Part shown: positions 1-8,411 of the stretch, in pieces
Layout: every line of letters starts with the position of its first letter
Numbering within the stretch: position 1 is the first letter of the stretch
Assembly (NCBI RefSeq): GCF_013344685.1
Contig: NZ_CP050137.1
Location: forward strand, 2,721,001 to 2,785,000
DNA from: Sphingomonas sp. CL5.1
GTDB lineage: Bacteria > Pseudomonadota > Alphaproteobacteria > Sphingomonadales > Sphingomonadaceae
Direction of reading: 5' to 3'
Length of the DNA: 64,000 bases
Program-made: the position numbers and the translations under genes
The notes under the pieces: generated by a model
Databases searched by the model: none
Told to the model about the DNA's origin: nothing
The model's input: only the letters and a program-made list of their open reading frames with translations

Positions 1-2
1 CT

Positions 3-373
3 CCGTCGCCTATATTCAGAAGGTTCCTCACCAAGGCGCTGGCCGATCCTGTCTGGGGATGGTTCGTGGTGAACGCATCGACCGACCTGCCGCAGATGTG
101 GTGCGTCTTCGCGACTGCTAGCCGGACGCATATCGAGAAAGGCCGCGAGCTTAAGCGGTCCACGCCTCCGATCCTGACGTCGTGGTGCGCATCACCTTGA
201 TCTCGCTCGTGGCCGGGACGCGCGACCTGCTCGAAGGCGATGTGCCTAAATCCTGGGGCAGTAACATCATCCAGTCGATCCTCCAGATGCTCGGCGTGCC
301 GTTCGACGAGGCGAAAGCGCTCAGCCGCAAGAAGCTGCCGGCTTATGTGACGCGGATATTCGATGAAGCCTGA
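3..373 (+). pseudogene. Frameshifted C-terminal part of a TetR/AcrR regulator
   Basis: Reading from base 3 gives a stretch typical of the ligand-binding half of TetR regulators (FRRFLTKALADPVWGWFVV...) until a stop near 180. The continuation typical of the same family (DPDVVVRITLISLVAGTRDLLEG..., then a helix ending ...VTRIFDEA) is in the next frame and ends at 373. The switch lies at about 155-170. The DNA-binding half would be upstream of the window. I infer a gene inactivated by a frameshift, or a sequencing error; family assignment is from pattern recognition only. Confidence 0.55.
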
Positions 374-477
374 TAATCCGCTACTTGGCTCGACACGCTG
401 TTGCGTGATGCCGGGGTCGGGTATGAGGCACAGGGCGCAGGCGTGGTGGCAGCGGCTGGTGGAGGCCGGGAACCGAT

Positions 478-744
478 CTAGTCGAGTGTCGCCTGCACGG
501 CCTCGATCGGCAGCAACGGGAACAACTCGCCGAGTGGTGAGCGCGTAAAGCCGTGGCGCTCGTAAAAGGCTGCCGCGTCGGCATTGATCGCATGGACGAT
601 CACGGCGCGCGCGCCCGCGATCTCCGAAGCCGCCACGCATCGCCGGAGCGCATCGGCCAGCAAATCCGCGCCGAGACCGATGCCTTGAAATGCCGCGTCG
701 ACCGCGAGCCGTCCGATCAGCAGCAGCGGCGTCGCGTCCGGCAT
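478..744 (-). pseudogene. Truncated GNAT acetyltransferase (TacT-like) remnant
   Basis: From the ATG at 744 the protein reads MPDATPLLLIGRLAVD, followed by the acetyl-CoA loop (QGIGLGADLL) and the terminal YERHGF motif of GNAT acetyltransferases, closest in style to those that act as toxins with DUF1778 antitoxins. The usual N-terminal third, expected directly upstream on the minus strand, is not readable in this frame: the open frame extends to 858 but that part is Arg/Pro-rich and unlike the family. No antitoxin gene is next to it. I read it as a decayed toxin-type acetyltransferase; a short functional protein cannot be excluded. Confidence 0.5.
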
Positions 745-858
745 ACCCCGGCAGCTTTGCGGTCGGGAGAACGGAGCGCTGCTCTTGATCAAGGCCGCCT
801 TGTAGCGCTCCCACGCTTGCCGTAGCGTTGGCCCCACCGGTCGCCTCGGTCTTCTCAT

Positions 859-1135
859 CCGCGGATTGTTGCTTCTCTACCATGTCCGCGACAGCAGACA
901 GTCGCTTTACCGCGTCGGGCTTATCCCGGATGATCTAAAAATCGGGGAGGCGGAATATCAATATTGATGTAGCTGCGTGGAATAGTCTTGCATATTCCTC
1001 ATTCTTCTCCATATTGACGCTGCTACAGTCGCAAATCGACGGTCTTCGGTGCTTTGCGGCCCTTCTTCCTTCTTTATGCCCTTGCAGCCACAGGCGCATC
1101 CGCATGGGGCGCGCCGTCAAAGAAGGAATATTTTC
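859..1135. other. Gene-free stretch ahead of the cold-shock gene
   Basis: No convincing coding region was seen on either strand. The proximal part is probably debris of the GNAT gene's 5' side. The distal part is the 5' leader and promoter region of the cold-shock gene at 1136, with the purine-rich ribosome-binding site AGAAGGAA at about 1120-1127. I could not pick out a confident -35/-10 pair. Confidence 0.4.
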
Positions 1136-1348
1136 ATGAGTCAGATCGGCACCGTCAAATTCTTCGATGCGACCAAGGGCTTCGGCTTTATCTCTCCCGA
1201 CAGCGGCGGGCAGGATGCGTTCGTCCATATCAGCGCGGTCGAGCGCGCCGGCATGAACACCCTCAACCAGAGCCAGCGCGTCAGCTATGAACTCGAGGCG
1301 GACAAGCGCGGCCGTCAATCGGCCTGCAATCTCGAATCCGTCGACTGA
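1136..1348 (+). CDS. cspA: CspA-type cold-shock protein
   Basis: A 70-residue single cold-shock-domain protein. It starts MSQIGTVKFFDATKGFGFISPD, carrying RNP1 (KGFGFI, about residues 14-19) and RNP2 (DAFVHISAV, about residues 29-37), which bind single-stranded RNA or DNA through stacked aromatics. The length is that of the family. The ATG at 1136 is preferred over longer in-frame starts because the RBS AGAAGGAA precedes it and the domain begins immediately. Cytoplasmic RNA chaperone by family knowledge; the long leader would fit post-transcriptional cold control, which is inference. Confidence 0.93.
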   Translation: MSQIGTVKFFDATKGFGFISPDSGGQDAFVHISAVERAGMNTLNQSQRVSYELEADKRGRQSACNLESVD

Positions 1349-1415
1349 GGAGCGATTCTCAACGCCAGGCGGCGCTCCGCGTCAATTCGGAGCGTCGTCA
1401 ACTTATCGAAGGGAG

Positions 1416-1634
1416 ATGCCCTTGGCCCAGCCTTCCGATTTCCGGGCGCAGGCTGTCCGCTGCCGCGCCGAGGCGGAAGCCGCAACGTTGCACAACGTCC
1501 GTGAGCGGTGCCTTCGCGCCGAAGCCGCGTGGCTGGAAATGGCGCAACGTCATGAACGTGTCGCCAGTGCCCGCGCCGCGCGGGAATTGCGCCCCGGCAT
1601 CGCTGGCGGCGATCCACTACAGGAACCTGCATGA
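1416..1634 (+). CDS. Small conserved protein behind cspA
   Basis: A 72-residue protein preceded by the ribosome-binding site GAAGGGA. The sequence is Ala/Arg/Glu-rich and predicted helical, with a pattern (FRAQAVRCRAEAEAATLHNVRE, cut here for brevity, then LEMAQRHERVA) that resembles small alphaproteobacterial proteins of unknown function found near stress genes. Its stop overlaps the start of the next small ORF as ATGA, suggesting coupling. I do not know a function. Confidence 0.55.
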   Translation: MPLAQPSDFRAQAVRCRAEAEAATLHNVRERCLRAEAAWLEMAQRHERVASARAARELRPGIAGGDPLQEPA

Positions 1635-1777
1635 ACTTTATCAACAAGACTGCCAACACCACGAACATCCGCCGCAAAGCGCGAATATTCCCTCCGCTTT
1701 CGCGTCGCGACCCCTCATCTTCCAAGCCATGTCAGCGCGCCATCGCCCGCGCGACGGTGCTGGAGGTCCTCGGCTGA
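1631..1777 (+). CDS. Possible 48-residue small protein, coupled to upstream gene
   Basis: The ATG at 1631 overlaps the TGA of the preceding gene (ATGA). The frame runs 48 codons, from MNFINKTANTTNIRRKARIF to TGA at 1775-1777. It is basic, with no recognisable domain. The only support is the translational-coupling geometry and the position in a run of small genes after cspA; it could be a chance frame. Confidence 0.3.
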   Translation: MNFINKTANTTNIRRKARIFPPLSRRDPSSSKPCQRAIARATVLEVLG

Positions 1778-1959
1778 AATAAAGCCGTCCGCATTCGCCC
1801 GCTCTCGCCGACTGTCCTGATTCGGCTCGTTGCCGATTGTCCGACCAAGCCGAAGCGCGCGAATGCCCGCCCGTCGGAACGGCTCTTGCGGAACTTCCCT
1901 TCGATGCGGAAGCGAGCGCGAGCGGCCGTCCGGCGCCTTATACGGCGAGCCGCTTAGCG

Positions 1960-2148
1960 TCAGTGCAGCTTCGCGAGCTTGAGTCCATCGAGCTTGGCGC
2001 GCTCCTTCACCGATTCCTCGCTTCGTGTCAGCGCCTTGGCGATTGCCTTCAGGGCCATTCCTTTCTTCGCAAGGGTATGGAGCTTCTGGATCTCGTCCGC
2101 GCGCCACGGTTGGCGATGTCGTTCGAAGCGATCGGCCATGCGCTTCAT
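1960..2148 (-). CDS. Small HTH/SANT-like protein of unknown function
   Basis: A 62-residue basic protein. Its core (PWRADEIQKLHTLAKKGMAL, then IAKALTRSEESVKERAK) reads like a short helix-turn-helix of the Myb/SANT or sigma-like kind: an aromatic start, DEIxxLxxLxxxG, then IAxxLxRSEExVxxRA. Such small proteins are frequent in sphingomonads and rhizobia. The start is either the ATG at 2148 or at 2139. It lies 29 bases after the YaiI-like gene on the same strand, so probably the same transcript. A nucleic-acid-binding role is inference. Confidence 0.55.
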   Translation of the reverse strand: MKRMADRFERHRQPWRADEIQKLHTLAKKGMALKAIAKALTRSEESVKERAKLDGLKLAKLH

Positions 2149-2177
2149 TAATCCATCGCCCCGCCGATCGCCACCGC

Positions 2178-2627
2178 TCACTTTCGCGCGAGGCGCACGA
2201 GCGCTTCGTCCAGCGCCTGGAGGAAACGCGAGCGATCCGCCTTCGCGAAGGGGGGCGCGCGATTGACCTGATCGCCCCCCGCGCGAAGATCGGCCATGAT
2301 CGCGCGGGTGGCGATGGCGGCGCCGATCGAATTTGCCGTGAAGGGCCTGCCGGCGGGCGAGATCACCGCGGCGCCGGCCTTCAGGCAGCGATCCGCGAGC
2401 AGGATATCGGAGGTGATCACCACCATCCGATCGTTCGCGCGCCCGGCGATCCAGTCATCCGCCGCGTCGAACCCGTCGCCGACGATGACGCGATCGATCA
2501 GGGGATGGGCGGGGATGCGGATCGGGCTGTTGCTGACGATGGTCACGGCCACCATCCGCCTCAACGCCACCTTGTAGATCTCGTCCTTGACCGGGCAGGC
2601 ATCGGCATCGACGAGGATATTGGTCAT
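2178..2627 (-). CDS. yaiI: YaiI/YqxD family protein (DUF188)
   Basis: The 149-residue length fits the family. The hallmark N-terminus ILVDADACPVKDEIYKVA is present, followed by the conserved VGDGFDAADDWIA and TSDILLADRCLKAGA blocks and the GRPFT element, all typical of UPF0178 proteins, which have a PIN-like nuclease fold with conserved Asp residues. Biochemical role unproven in the family. The ATG at 2627 begins exactly at the conserved N-terminus. The following small HTH-like gene is probably co-transcribed. Confidence 0.9.
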   Translation of the reverse strand: MTNILVDADACPVKDEIYKVALRRMVAVTIVSNSPIRIPAHPLIDRVIVGDGFDAADDWIAGRANDRMVVITSDILLADRCLKAGAAVISPAGRPFTANSIGAAIATRAIMADLRAGGDQVNRAPPFAKADRSRFLQALDEALVRLARK

Positions 2628-2779
2628 GAGGTCTTCCCCGAAGGATGCCGGTTTGCGCCCACGCGATCCCGGCAAGGTTCCGCGTTCGCCTGATATAGCG
2701 GATGCGCTGGCGATCCCCAGGCCTCGGCGGGGCGATTTCGAGGGCGGCGATCGTCCGGCTCCTCGCGCCGCGCGGGCGC

Positions 2780-3820
2780 TCAGCAATGTGGGCCGGCGCA
2801 GCGGGACAGCATATAGAGCCGCATGTTCTCGCGCCGGTTGACGCGATAGGCGCCGGTGACGACGCCGCACACGGCCGCGAAGATCAGCAGCGCGAAGCTG
2901 GCGAGGCCGATCGCCATCCGCTTGTTCTTCGGCTCGGCCATCGCGCGCAGCGCCCGCCCGGTCTGCGGATAGAGCAGGATCGCGGAATTGGACGGCGACC
3001 ATTGCGTGCGCTTGAGGTCCATCCGCGTCTCGTGGCGGCCCCACATATCGATCACGACGATCATCGCGAGCAGCGAGAGGAGCGCGCTCGGCACCCAGAT
3101 CATGAAGCCGCCGCGCTGCTCGTCGACGATCGGCGCGATCATCGCCAGCCGCTCGGTCGCGGCATAAGCGTGATACAGCACGCTGCTCTTGACCGTGAGA
3201 TAGGCGCCGAGAAGGATCTGCGCGAGGATCGCCAGCCAGATCATCATCAGCCGCTCGCCGTGGCTCACGCCCAGCGGCGCCGGCCTGCGTCCGGCGATCC
3301 GGCTCCAGAACAAGAGGCCGGTGAACAACAGGCTGAGGTGCATCGCCAGCCCGATCGCGGCATTGTCCAGCGCGGCGGACTGGAGGGCGGGAAGCTCCCA
3401 GAGATAGAAGGTACCGATATAGAGGAGCAGGGCGACCGCCGGATGGGCGATGCTCCGCCATGCTCCCCGCGTCGCTGGCGCGAGCAGCGCGGGCCGCAGG
3501 ACGCGCCGCCGCACCGGCCGCGGCAGGCCGGCGACAAGCGTGGCGGCGGGCCGCGCGACCGCGATCAGGATCGGGGTGACGATCCGGGCGACGATGATGC
3601 CGATCTGGTGGACGTAGAACAGTTCGTGCGCCCATTCCGCGAACGGCCATTGCAGCGACAGGAACAGCATCGCCAGCCCCGCCGCGAAGGCGCAATGGCG
3701 CGGGATATCGGTCGGCCGCCGGCTCGCCCCCCGCCGCCGCGCGCCCCGCAGATAGACCAGGGCGACCAGCAGGATCGGCGCGCCGCCCGCCACGAAGAAG
3801 AGGGGGCCGGGAAGAGTCAT
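2780..3820 (-). CDS. CtaG-like (Caa3-type) cytochrome oxidase assembly membrane protein
   Basis: A 346-residue protein with multiple hydrophobic segments. The middle is a CtaG/Caa3 family (PF09678-like) membrane domain: HQIGIIVARIVTP, then membrane helices, an AMHLSLLFTGLLFWSRI segment and a conserved Trp/His/Glu pattern. A C-terminal extension carries one more helix near the end (IGLASFALLIFAAVCGVVTG). The family is linked to copper insertion into haem-copper oxidases. A second homologue starts divergently 123 bases away and a Sco1-like gene follows it, which supports a copper/oxidase-assembly role; no oxidase subunits are in the window. Confidence 0.78.
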   Translation of the reverse strand: MTLPGPLFFVAGGAPILLVALVYLRGARRRGASRRPTDIPRHCAFAAGLAMLFLSLQWPFAEWAHELFYVHQIGIIVARIVTPILIAVARPAATLVAGLPRPVRRRVLRPALLAPATRGAWRSIAHPAVALLLYIGTFYLWELPALQSAALDNAAIGLAMHLSLLFTGLLFWSRIAGRRPAPLGVSHGERLMMIWLAILAQILLGAYLTVKSSVLYHAYAATERLAMIAPIVDEQRGGFMIWVPSALLSLLAMIVVIDMWGRHETRMDLKRTQWSPSNSAILLYPQTGRALRAMAEPKNKRMAIGLASFALLIFAAVCGVVTGAYRVNRRENMRLYMLSRCAGPHC

Positions 3821-3943
3821 GGGCCTTGCCCCTAGGCTGCGCGAATATGACGGTCCAATGAAAATCCCGTCATCTTTCGCTGCTTGGTCGCGGGCTTCCG
3901 AAGGTCTAGCAAAAGCGCGGACAGGCAGGCCGAGTCGCCCATT

Positions 3944-4930
3944 ATGACTGATATCCGTGGCCGATCCGGTCCGCTTTCCCCGGAGCTGTTCGCATCGCCG
4001 GACGCGCGCGCGGCGCTCGCGCTGGGGGCGGCGAGCCTGGTCCTGTGGTGGCTGTGCCGCTTCCATGCCGCCGCGCTTCCGGCGATCGCGCCGTGGGATT
4101 TCTCCTTCTCGTGGTTCTTCGCCACCACATTCCCGCTGTGGTGGTACTGGCGCGGCTTGCGGGCGACCGCGCCGGCGGAACGTCCGTCGCGATGGCGCTC
4201 GGCGGCGTTCCTGATCGGCATGGCGGTGATCTACGGCGTGCTCCAGACGCGGTTCGAATATCTCGCCGAGCATATGTTCTTCCTGAACCGCTTCCAGCAT
4301 GTGGTGATGCACCATCTGGGGCCGTTCTTCATCGCGCTCGCCTGGCCGTGGCCGACGATCCTGCGCGGGATGCCGGCGCGGATGCGGCGGCTGGCGGTGG
4401 CGCCTCCCGTGCTGCGCTTCCTCCACGTCGTCCGCAAGCCGTTGCTCGCCGCGTTCCTGTTCGTCGGGCTGATCGCATTGTGGCTGGTGCCCGCGATCCA
4501 CTTCCGCGCGATGATCGACCCCCGGCTCTATCTGGTGATGAACTGGTCGATGGTGGGCGACGGCGTGCTGTTCTGGAGCGTGGTGCTCGACCGGCGCGAC
4601 CGCGCGCGGGCCGGCATATCCTTCGGGATGCGCGCGGCGCTGGCGATCGGGGTGATGTTCCCGCAGATCCTGATCGGCGCGATCATCGCGCTGTCGCGCC
4701 ACGATCTCTATGGCTTCTACGCGTGGTGCGGCCGCATCTATCCCGGCATCGGCGCGCTCGACGATCAGGCCTATGGCGGGCTTATCATCTGGATTCCGCC
4801 GGCGATGATGAGCGTCGTCTCGCTGCTGCTCGTGCTCGATGCGCTGCGCCGCGCCGAGGAAGCGGCGGAGAAGCCGCGAGCGCCGGGCGACGGCGCGCGG
4901 ATATCGGCCTCGAGCTGGACGGGGCGCTGA
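3944..4930 (+). CDS. Second CtaG-like oxidase-assembly membrane protein
   Basis: A 328-residue polytopic membrane protein. It has the typical CtaG pattern: a short N-terminal helix, FQHVVMHHLGPFFIALAWPW (histidines in a helix that could bind copper), MNWSMVGDGVLFW, and a C-terminal YGGLIIWIPPAMMSVVSLLL helix. The ATG at 3944 is chosen because upstream in-frame codons overlap the divergent promoter region. It is divergent from the CtaG-like gene at 2780-3820 and convergent with the Sco1 gene, 6 bases apart. Likely function: copper or haem-copper oxidase assembly at the inner membrane, by family inference. Confidence 0.75.
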   Translation: MTDIRGRSGPLSPELFASPDARAALALGAASLVLWWLCRFHAAALPAIAPWDFSFSWFFATTFPLWWYWRGLRATAPAERPSRWRSAAFLIGMAVIYGVLQTRFEYLAEHMFFLNRFQHVVMHHLGPFFIALAWPWPTILRGMPARMRRLAVAPPVLRFLHVVRKPLLAAFLFVGLIALWLVPAIHFRAMIDPRLYLVMNWSMVGDGVLFWSVVLDRRDRARAGISFGMRAALAIGVMFPQILIGAIIALSRHDLYGFYAWCGRIYPGIGALDDQAYGGLIIWIPPAMMSVVSLLLVLDALRRAEEAAEKPRAPGDGARISASSWTGR

Positions 4931-4936
4931 ACCGCG

Positions 4937-5554
4937 TCAGCCGTTGCTTTCGACCAGCCGCCGCAAATCGGCGGCGGCGCCTTTCACGTCCGCGTCCTGC
5001 GTCGAAAGCGAGCTGACCAGCAGCCGTGCCGCGCCGCCGCGATCGAAGACGTAGATGCCGGAGCTGTGCGTCACCTCATAGTCCGGCCCCGGCCGCACCG
5101 AATAGGCGACGCGGTATCGCCGGGCGAGCGCGGCCAGCGCATCGGGATCGCCGCGCAGGCCATCGACCTGGGGGCCGAACGCGGCGACATATTGCCTGAG
5201 CACCGGCAGCGTGTCGCGATCCGGATCGACCGTGGCGAACAGCACGCGGACCGCGCTGGCGTCGCCCCCGATCCGGCGCAGCACCTGCCCGACATTGGCC
5301 AGCGTCATCGGGCATATGTCGGGGCAACTGGCGTAGCCGAAATAGAGCAATGTCACCTTGCCGCGATAGTCGGCCGCCGTCACCGGCTTGCCGTCATTGG
5401 CCCTGGTCATGTCGAACGCCAGCGTCGGCAGGCCGGTGACGACGGTGTTATGCCACCCCGTCTGCCGGGCGCAGGCGCTCGCCAGCATCAGCATCAGCGA
5501 GGCGGCGAGCAGGCGGGCCACGCTCCGCCGGACGGGGTGATGATCGGTGGGCAC
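4937..5554 (-). CDS. SCO1/SenC family copper chaperone lipoprotein
   Basis: A 205-residue protein. The N-terminus has a hydrophobic signal ending in a lipobox (LASAC, Cys28), so it is probably anchored facing the periplasm. The thioredoxin-fold domain contains the copper-binding CPDIC motif (Cys77, Cys81) in the context YFGYASCPDICPMT, and the third ligand histidine at about 163 (THSSGIYVF), plus the DPxRDT motif (about residues 110-115). Sco proteins deliver Cu to the CuA site of cytochrome c oxidase or keep its cysteines reduced. The two CtaG-like neighbours fit that role. Confidence 0.9.
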   Translation of the reverse strand: MPTDHHPVRRSVARLLAASLMLMLASACARQTGWHNTVVTGLPTLAFDMTRANDGKPVTAADYRGKVTLLYFGYASCPDICPMTLANVGQVLRRIGGDASAVRVLFATVDPDRDTLPVLRQYVAAFGPQVDGLRGDPDALAALARRYRVAYSVRPGPDYEVTHSSGIYVFDRGGAARLLVSSLSTQDADVKGAAADLRRLVESNG

Positions 5555-5566
5555 GGGCGGCTCCTT

Positions 5567-8305
5567 TCAACGGCCGCTCATCGGCGCAATGGAGTCGCGA
5601 TGCAACGCCTGCCTCAGCATCAGATATTTTCGATGCTGGAACACATCGGCCCGCGGCGATCCATAGGCGGCCGCCACCGCATCCAGCTTCGCGGCGGCCT
5701 CCGCGCGGCGGCCGGCGTGGAGTGCGATCTCCGCCTGCGCGAGATCGACGTTCGCGCCCCAGTTGCGGTCACCGGACAGATCGGCGACCGCCTTGCGATC
5801 GACCCCGACGAGAAGCGGCGCGGCTTCGGCGTTCTTACCGCCCTCGATCAGGCATTGCGCCAGCGCCGTGGCGACGCCCTGCGTCAGCGCGGCATCGTCC
5901 CCGAACGCGCTGCGCGAGGCGAGCCATGCGCGCCGCGCGTCGGCGATGCCATGCGCGGTGTCGGGGATGCGGCATTCGCTGGTCGCGAGATCGGAGAGCG
6001 CGGCGATGGTGCGGAACGCGCCCATCCCCTGCTGCGCCAGCGCGATCGCATAGAGCTTCCGCCCGTCGGCCACGGAATCGCGATAATCGCCCATACCGCC
6101 GTAAGCCTCCAGCCGTGCGGCGAGCGTCTGCTGCGCGAGCCGGTGGTTCGGGCCGAGCTGCCGCTCGATCAGCGGCAGCACCGCCGACAATTCCGCCACC
6201 GCTTCGGGAAAGCGCCGCTGGAAAAGATAGGCTTGCCCGAGGTTCATCCGCAGCAGCAACACATCGGGATTGAGCGGCCCGAGCAGGGTGGTCTGCGCCG
6301 CGAGCAAGGGCTTGATGAGCGCCTCCCCGCGCGCGCCGTCGCCCGAGCGGATATAGGAGAAAGCGAGGCGCTGGCGGAAATCGTTGCGCGTCCGCTCGTC
6401 GAAGCGATCGGGCAAGGTGTCGGCGAGCCGCGTGGCGAGCGCGAAACGGTCGCGCGCCACTTTCATGTCCCCGCCGGCCAGTTCGACCATCCCCTCGGCG
6501 GTGGCGAGCCATACGCGGGTTTCGGGGTCGGCGGCATCGGCATCGCCGAGCCGCTTGCGCTCCGCCGCGATCAGCGCGCGGGCGCGCTCGACCGAGCCTT
6601 GCTCATAGGACAATGCCTCCATGAAGGCGTGCTGGAGCCGCGACACGATCGCCGGCTCGCTATCGCCGAGATGCGCGCGGGCGAAGGCGTCGTCGGCCTT
6701 GCCATAGGCTATGCGCGCCGCCTTCCAGTCCGATTGCTGGGCATAGACGCGCGCCAGCGTGTGATAGAGCTGGGCCGCGATCCGGGGCGCGTTGGCGAAG
6801 CGGCGGTCGATCTCCGGCTCGGCGCGATGAGTGGCGTCGATCAGCGTCTCGCGCGCGTCGCCGCTGCGCGCGGGATCGCCGCGCCCGAGCAGGTCGTCGG
6901 CGAGGAAGCCGTTGATCGCCAGCGTGATCGCGGTCTGCCGCTCGGCCTCGTCGCGCTGGCGCGCCGCCTGCCATGCCGCCGCCGAAGCCGCCACCACGCC
7001 CAGCGAGAGCGCGACACCCGCGCCGATCACCCACGGCCGCCGCATCCGCGCGCGCTCCGCCTCGCGGCTCGCCTGTTCGGTCGCGCGCGCTTCCTCCGCC
7101 TCGCGCCGCGCCGCCTCGCGCCGTTGCTCCAGCGTGGCGAGATGCCCGGCCAGCGTGTCCGCCGATGCGAACCGGTCGCCCGGATCGAGCGCGCAGGCGC
7201 GGGCGATATCGACGCGGAGCAGCGGGTCGTCGATCAACGCCTCCCAGCCCGGCGCGAGCGGGCGGTGGAGATCGCCGACGACCAACTGGAACAGCAGCAG
7301 CCCGAGCGCATAGATGTCCGACGCGACCGATGGCGTGCCCTCGCCGATCAACTCAGGCGCGCGATAGAGCGGCGTGCCGGCGGGGGAGGGGGCGTCCGGC
7401 TCGGCGGTTTCGGTCAGCGCGAGGCCCGGCGCGCGCGGAAGATCGAGCAGGGCGCTGCTGCCGAAATCGATCAGCCGGACATGCGGCGGCCCTCCCGCCA
7501 TATCGGTCACGAGCAGATTGGCCGGCTTCAGGTCGAGGTGCAGCACGCCCACCGCATGGGCCGCCGCAGCCGCGCGCGCGGCTTGCCCTGCCAGCGCGAT
7601 CCGCCCCTCGCGATCGAGCGCGGCGCCATGCCGCACGAACCATTGGCCTAGGTCGATTCCCGCATCCGGAAAGGCGAGCCACGCCGGCACGCGATCGAAC
7701 GCCTGCGCGATCGGCAGGACGAAGCGGCTCGCCGCGTAGGCGGTGCCGGCGAGGACGTGGCCGACCCGCGCCTCGCGCTTCAACTGGCGCAGCCGGCCCG
7801 GCGTCTCGGCGAACTTGAACACCCGCGCCGCGCCCGCGTCCGATCGCGCCAGCCATACGTCGTCGGCCTCGCCGCGCGCCAGCATCCGCTCCAGCCGCCA
7901 GCCGGGTGCGCCGGGCACCGCATCGCCCGCGACCAATCCGATCAGCGGCCGGTCGCCAAGCTCGGTGCAGCGTATCTCGCATCCCGCCGCGATCCGGTAG
8001 CCGAGGCGCTGCACCGTCTCGACGATCGACGCGTCGTCGCCCAGCGCGCGGCGCAGCTTCGCGATCGCCGTCGGCAGCGACGAGGCGACGACCGTCACGC
8101 CCGGCCACACCAGATCGAGCAACTCCTCCTTGGTGACGACCTCGCCGTTGCGGTGGAGCAGCGCGAGCAGCAGCTCCATCGGTTTCTGCTCGATCTCCAC
8201 GCCGCGACCGCCGACCCTGAGCCGCCAGCTCGACTCGTCCAACTCGACCGATCCGACCGTCCAGATCAGTCTCGCCCGGCGGGAGTTTCCCGATTTCAAA
8301 GACAT
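5567..8305 (-). CDS. Winged-helix / Ser-Thr protein kinase / TM / TPR one-piece regulator
   Basis: A 912-residue protein from the ATG at 8305. Order: OmpR/PhoB-type winged helix (about 12-108, ending LGYRI); eukaryotic-like kinase domain (about 132-395) with candidate Lys164, a catalytic loop HLDLKPAN (about 256-263), DFG (about 280-282) and TPLYRAPEL; an Ala/Glu/Arg-rich coiled segment; one membrane helix (about 424-445); then a long TPR-rich C-terminus. The catalytic loop is HLD, not HRD, and the glycine loop is weak, so activity is plausible but unproven. A membrane-tethered DNA-binding kinase with an external TPR sensor is inference. Longer starts (8365, 8479) are possible. A cold-shock-domain membrane gene is divergent. 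Confidence 0.82.
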   Translation of the reverse strand: MSLKSGNSRRARLIWTVGSVELDESSWRLRVGGRGVEIEQKPMELLLALLHRNGEVVTKEELLDLVWPGVTVVASSLPTAIAKLRRALGDDASIVETVQRLGYRIAAGCEIRCTELGDRPLIGLVAGDAVPGAPGWRLERMLARGEADDVWLARSDAGAARVFKFAETPGRLRQLKREARVGHVLAGTAYAASRFVLPIAQAFDRVPAWLAFPDAGIDLGQWFVRHGAALDREGRIALAGQAARAAAAAHAVGVLHLDLKPANLLVTDMAGGPPHVRLIDFGSSALLDLPRAPGLALTETAEPDAPSPAGTPLYRAPELIGEGTPSVASDIYALGLLLFQLVVGDLHRPLAPGWEALIDDPLLRVDIARACALDPGDRFASADTLAGHLATLEQRREAARREAEEARATEQASREAERARMRRPWVIGAGVALSLGVVAASAAAWQAARQRDEAERQTAITLAINGFLADDLLGRGDPARSGDARETLIDATHRAEPEIDRRFANAPRIAAQLYHTLARVYAQQSDWKAARIAYGKADDAFARAHLGDSEPAIVSRLQHAFMEALSYEQGSVERARALIAAERKRLGDADAADPETRVWLATAEGMVELAGGDMKVARDRFALATRLADTLPDRFDERTRNDFRQRLAFSYIRSGDGARGEALIKPLLAAQTTLLGPLNPDVLLLRMNLGQAYLFQRRFPEAVAELSAVLPLIERQLGPNHRLAQQTLAARLEAYGGMGDYRDSVADGRKLYAIALAQQGMGAFRTIAALSDLATSECRIPDTAHGIADARRAWLASRSAFGDDAALTQGVATALAQCLIEGGKNAEAAPLLVGVDRKAVADLSGDRNWGANVDLAQAEIALHAGRRAEAAAKLDAVAAAYGSPRADVFQHRKYLMLRQALHRDSIAPMSGR

Positions 8306-8411
8306 GGGGATCGACCAGCCAATCTTGAGAACTTCTTCATCAGCGTCCGGCCGCCATGTGTGCATATCCTGCGGCGCGGGATCAATGATCCGTGGATGAT
8401 GGGAGATGACG

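Noticed and set aside
5066..7651. 861-codon plus-strand frame opposite the kinase/TPR gene
   Set aside because: Arg-rich low complexity; the minus strand has winged-helix, kinase and TPR motifs in order.
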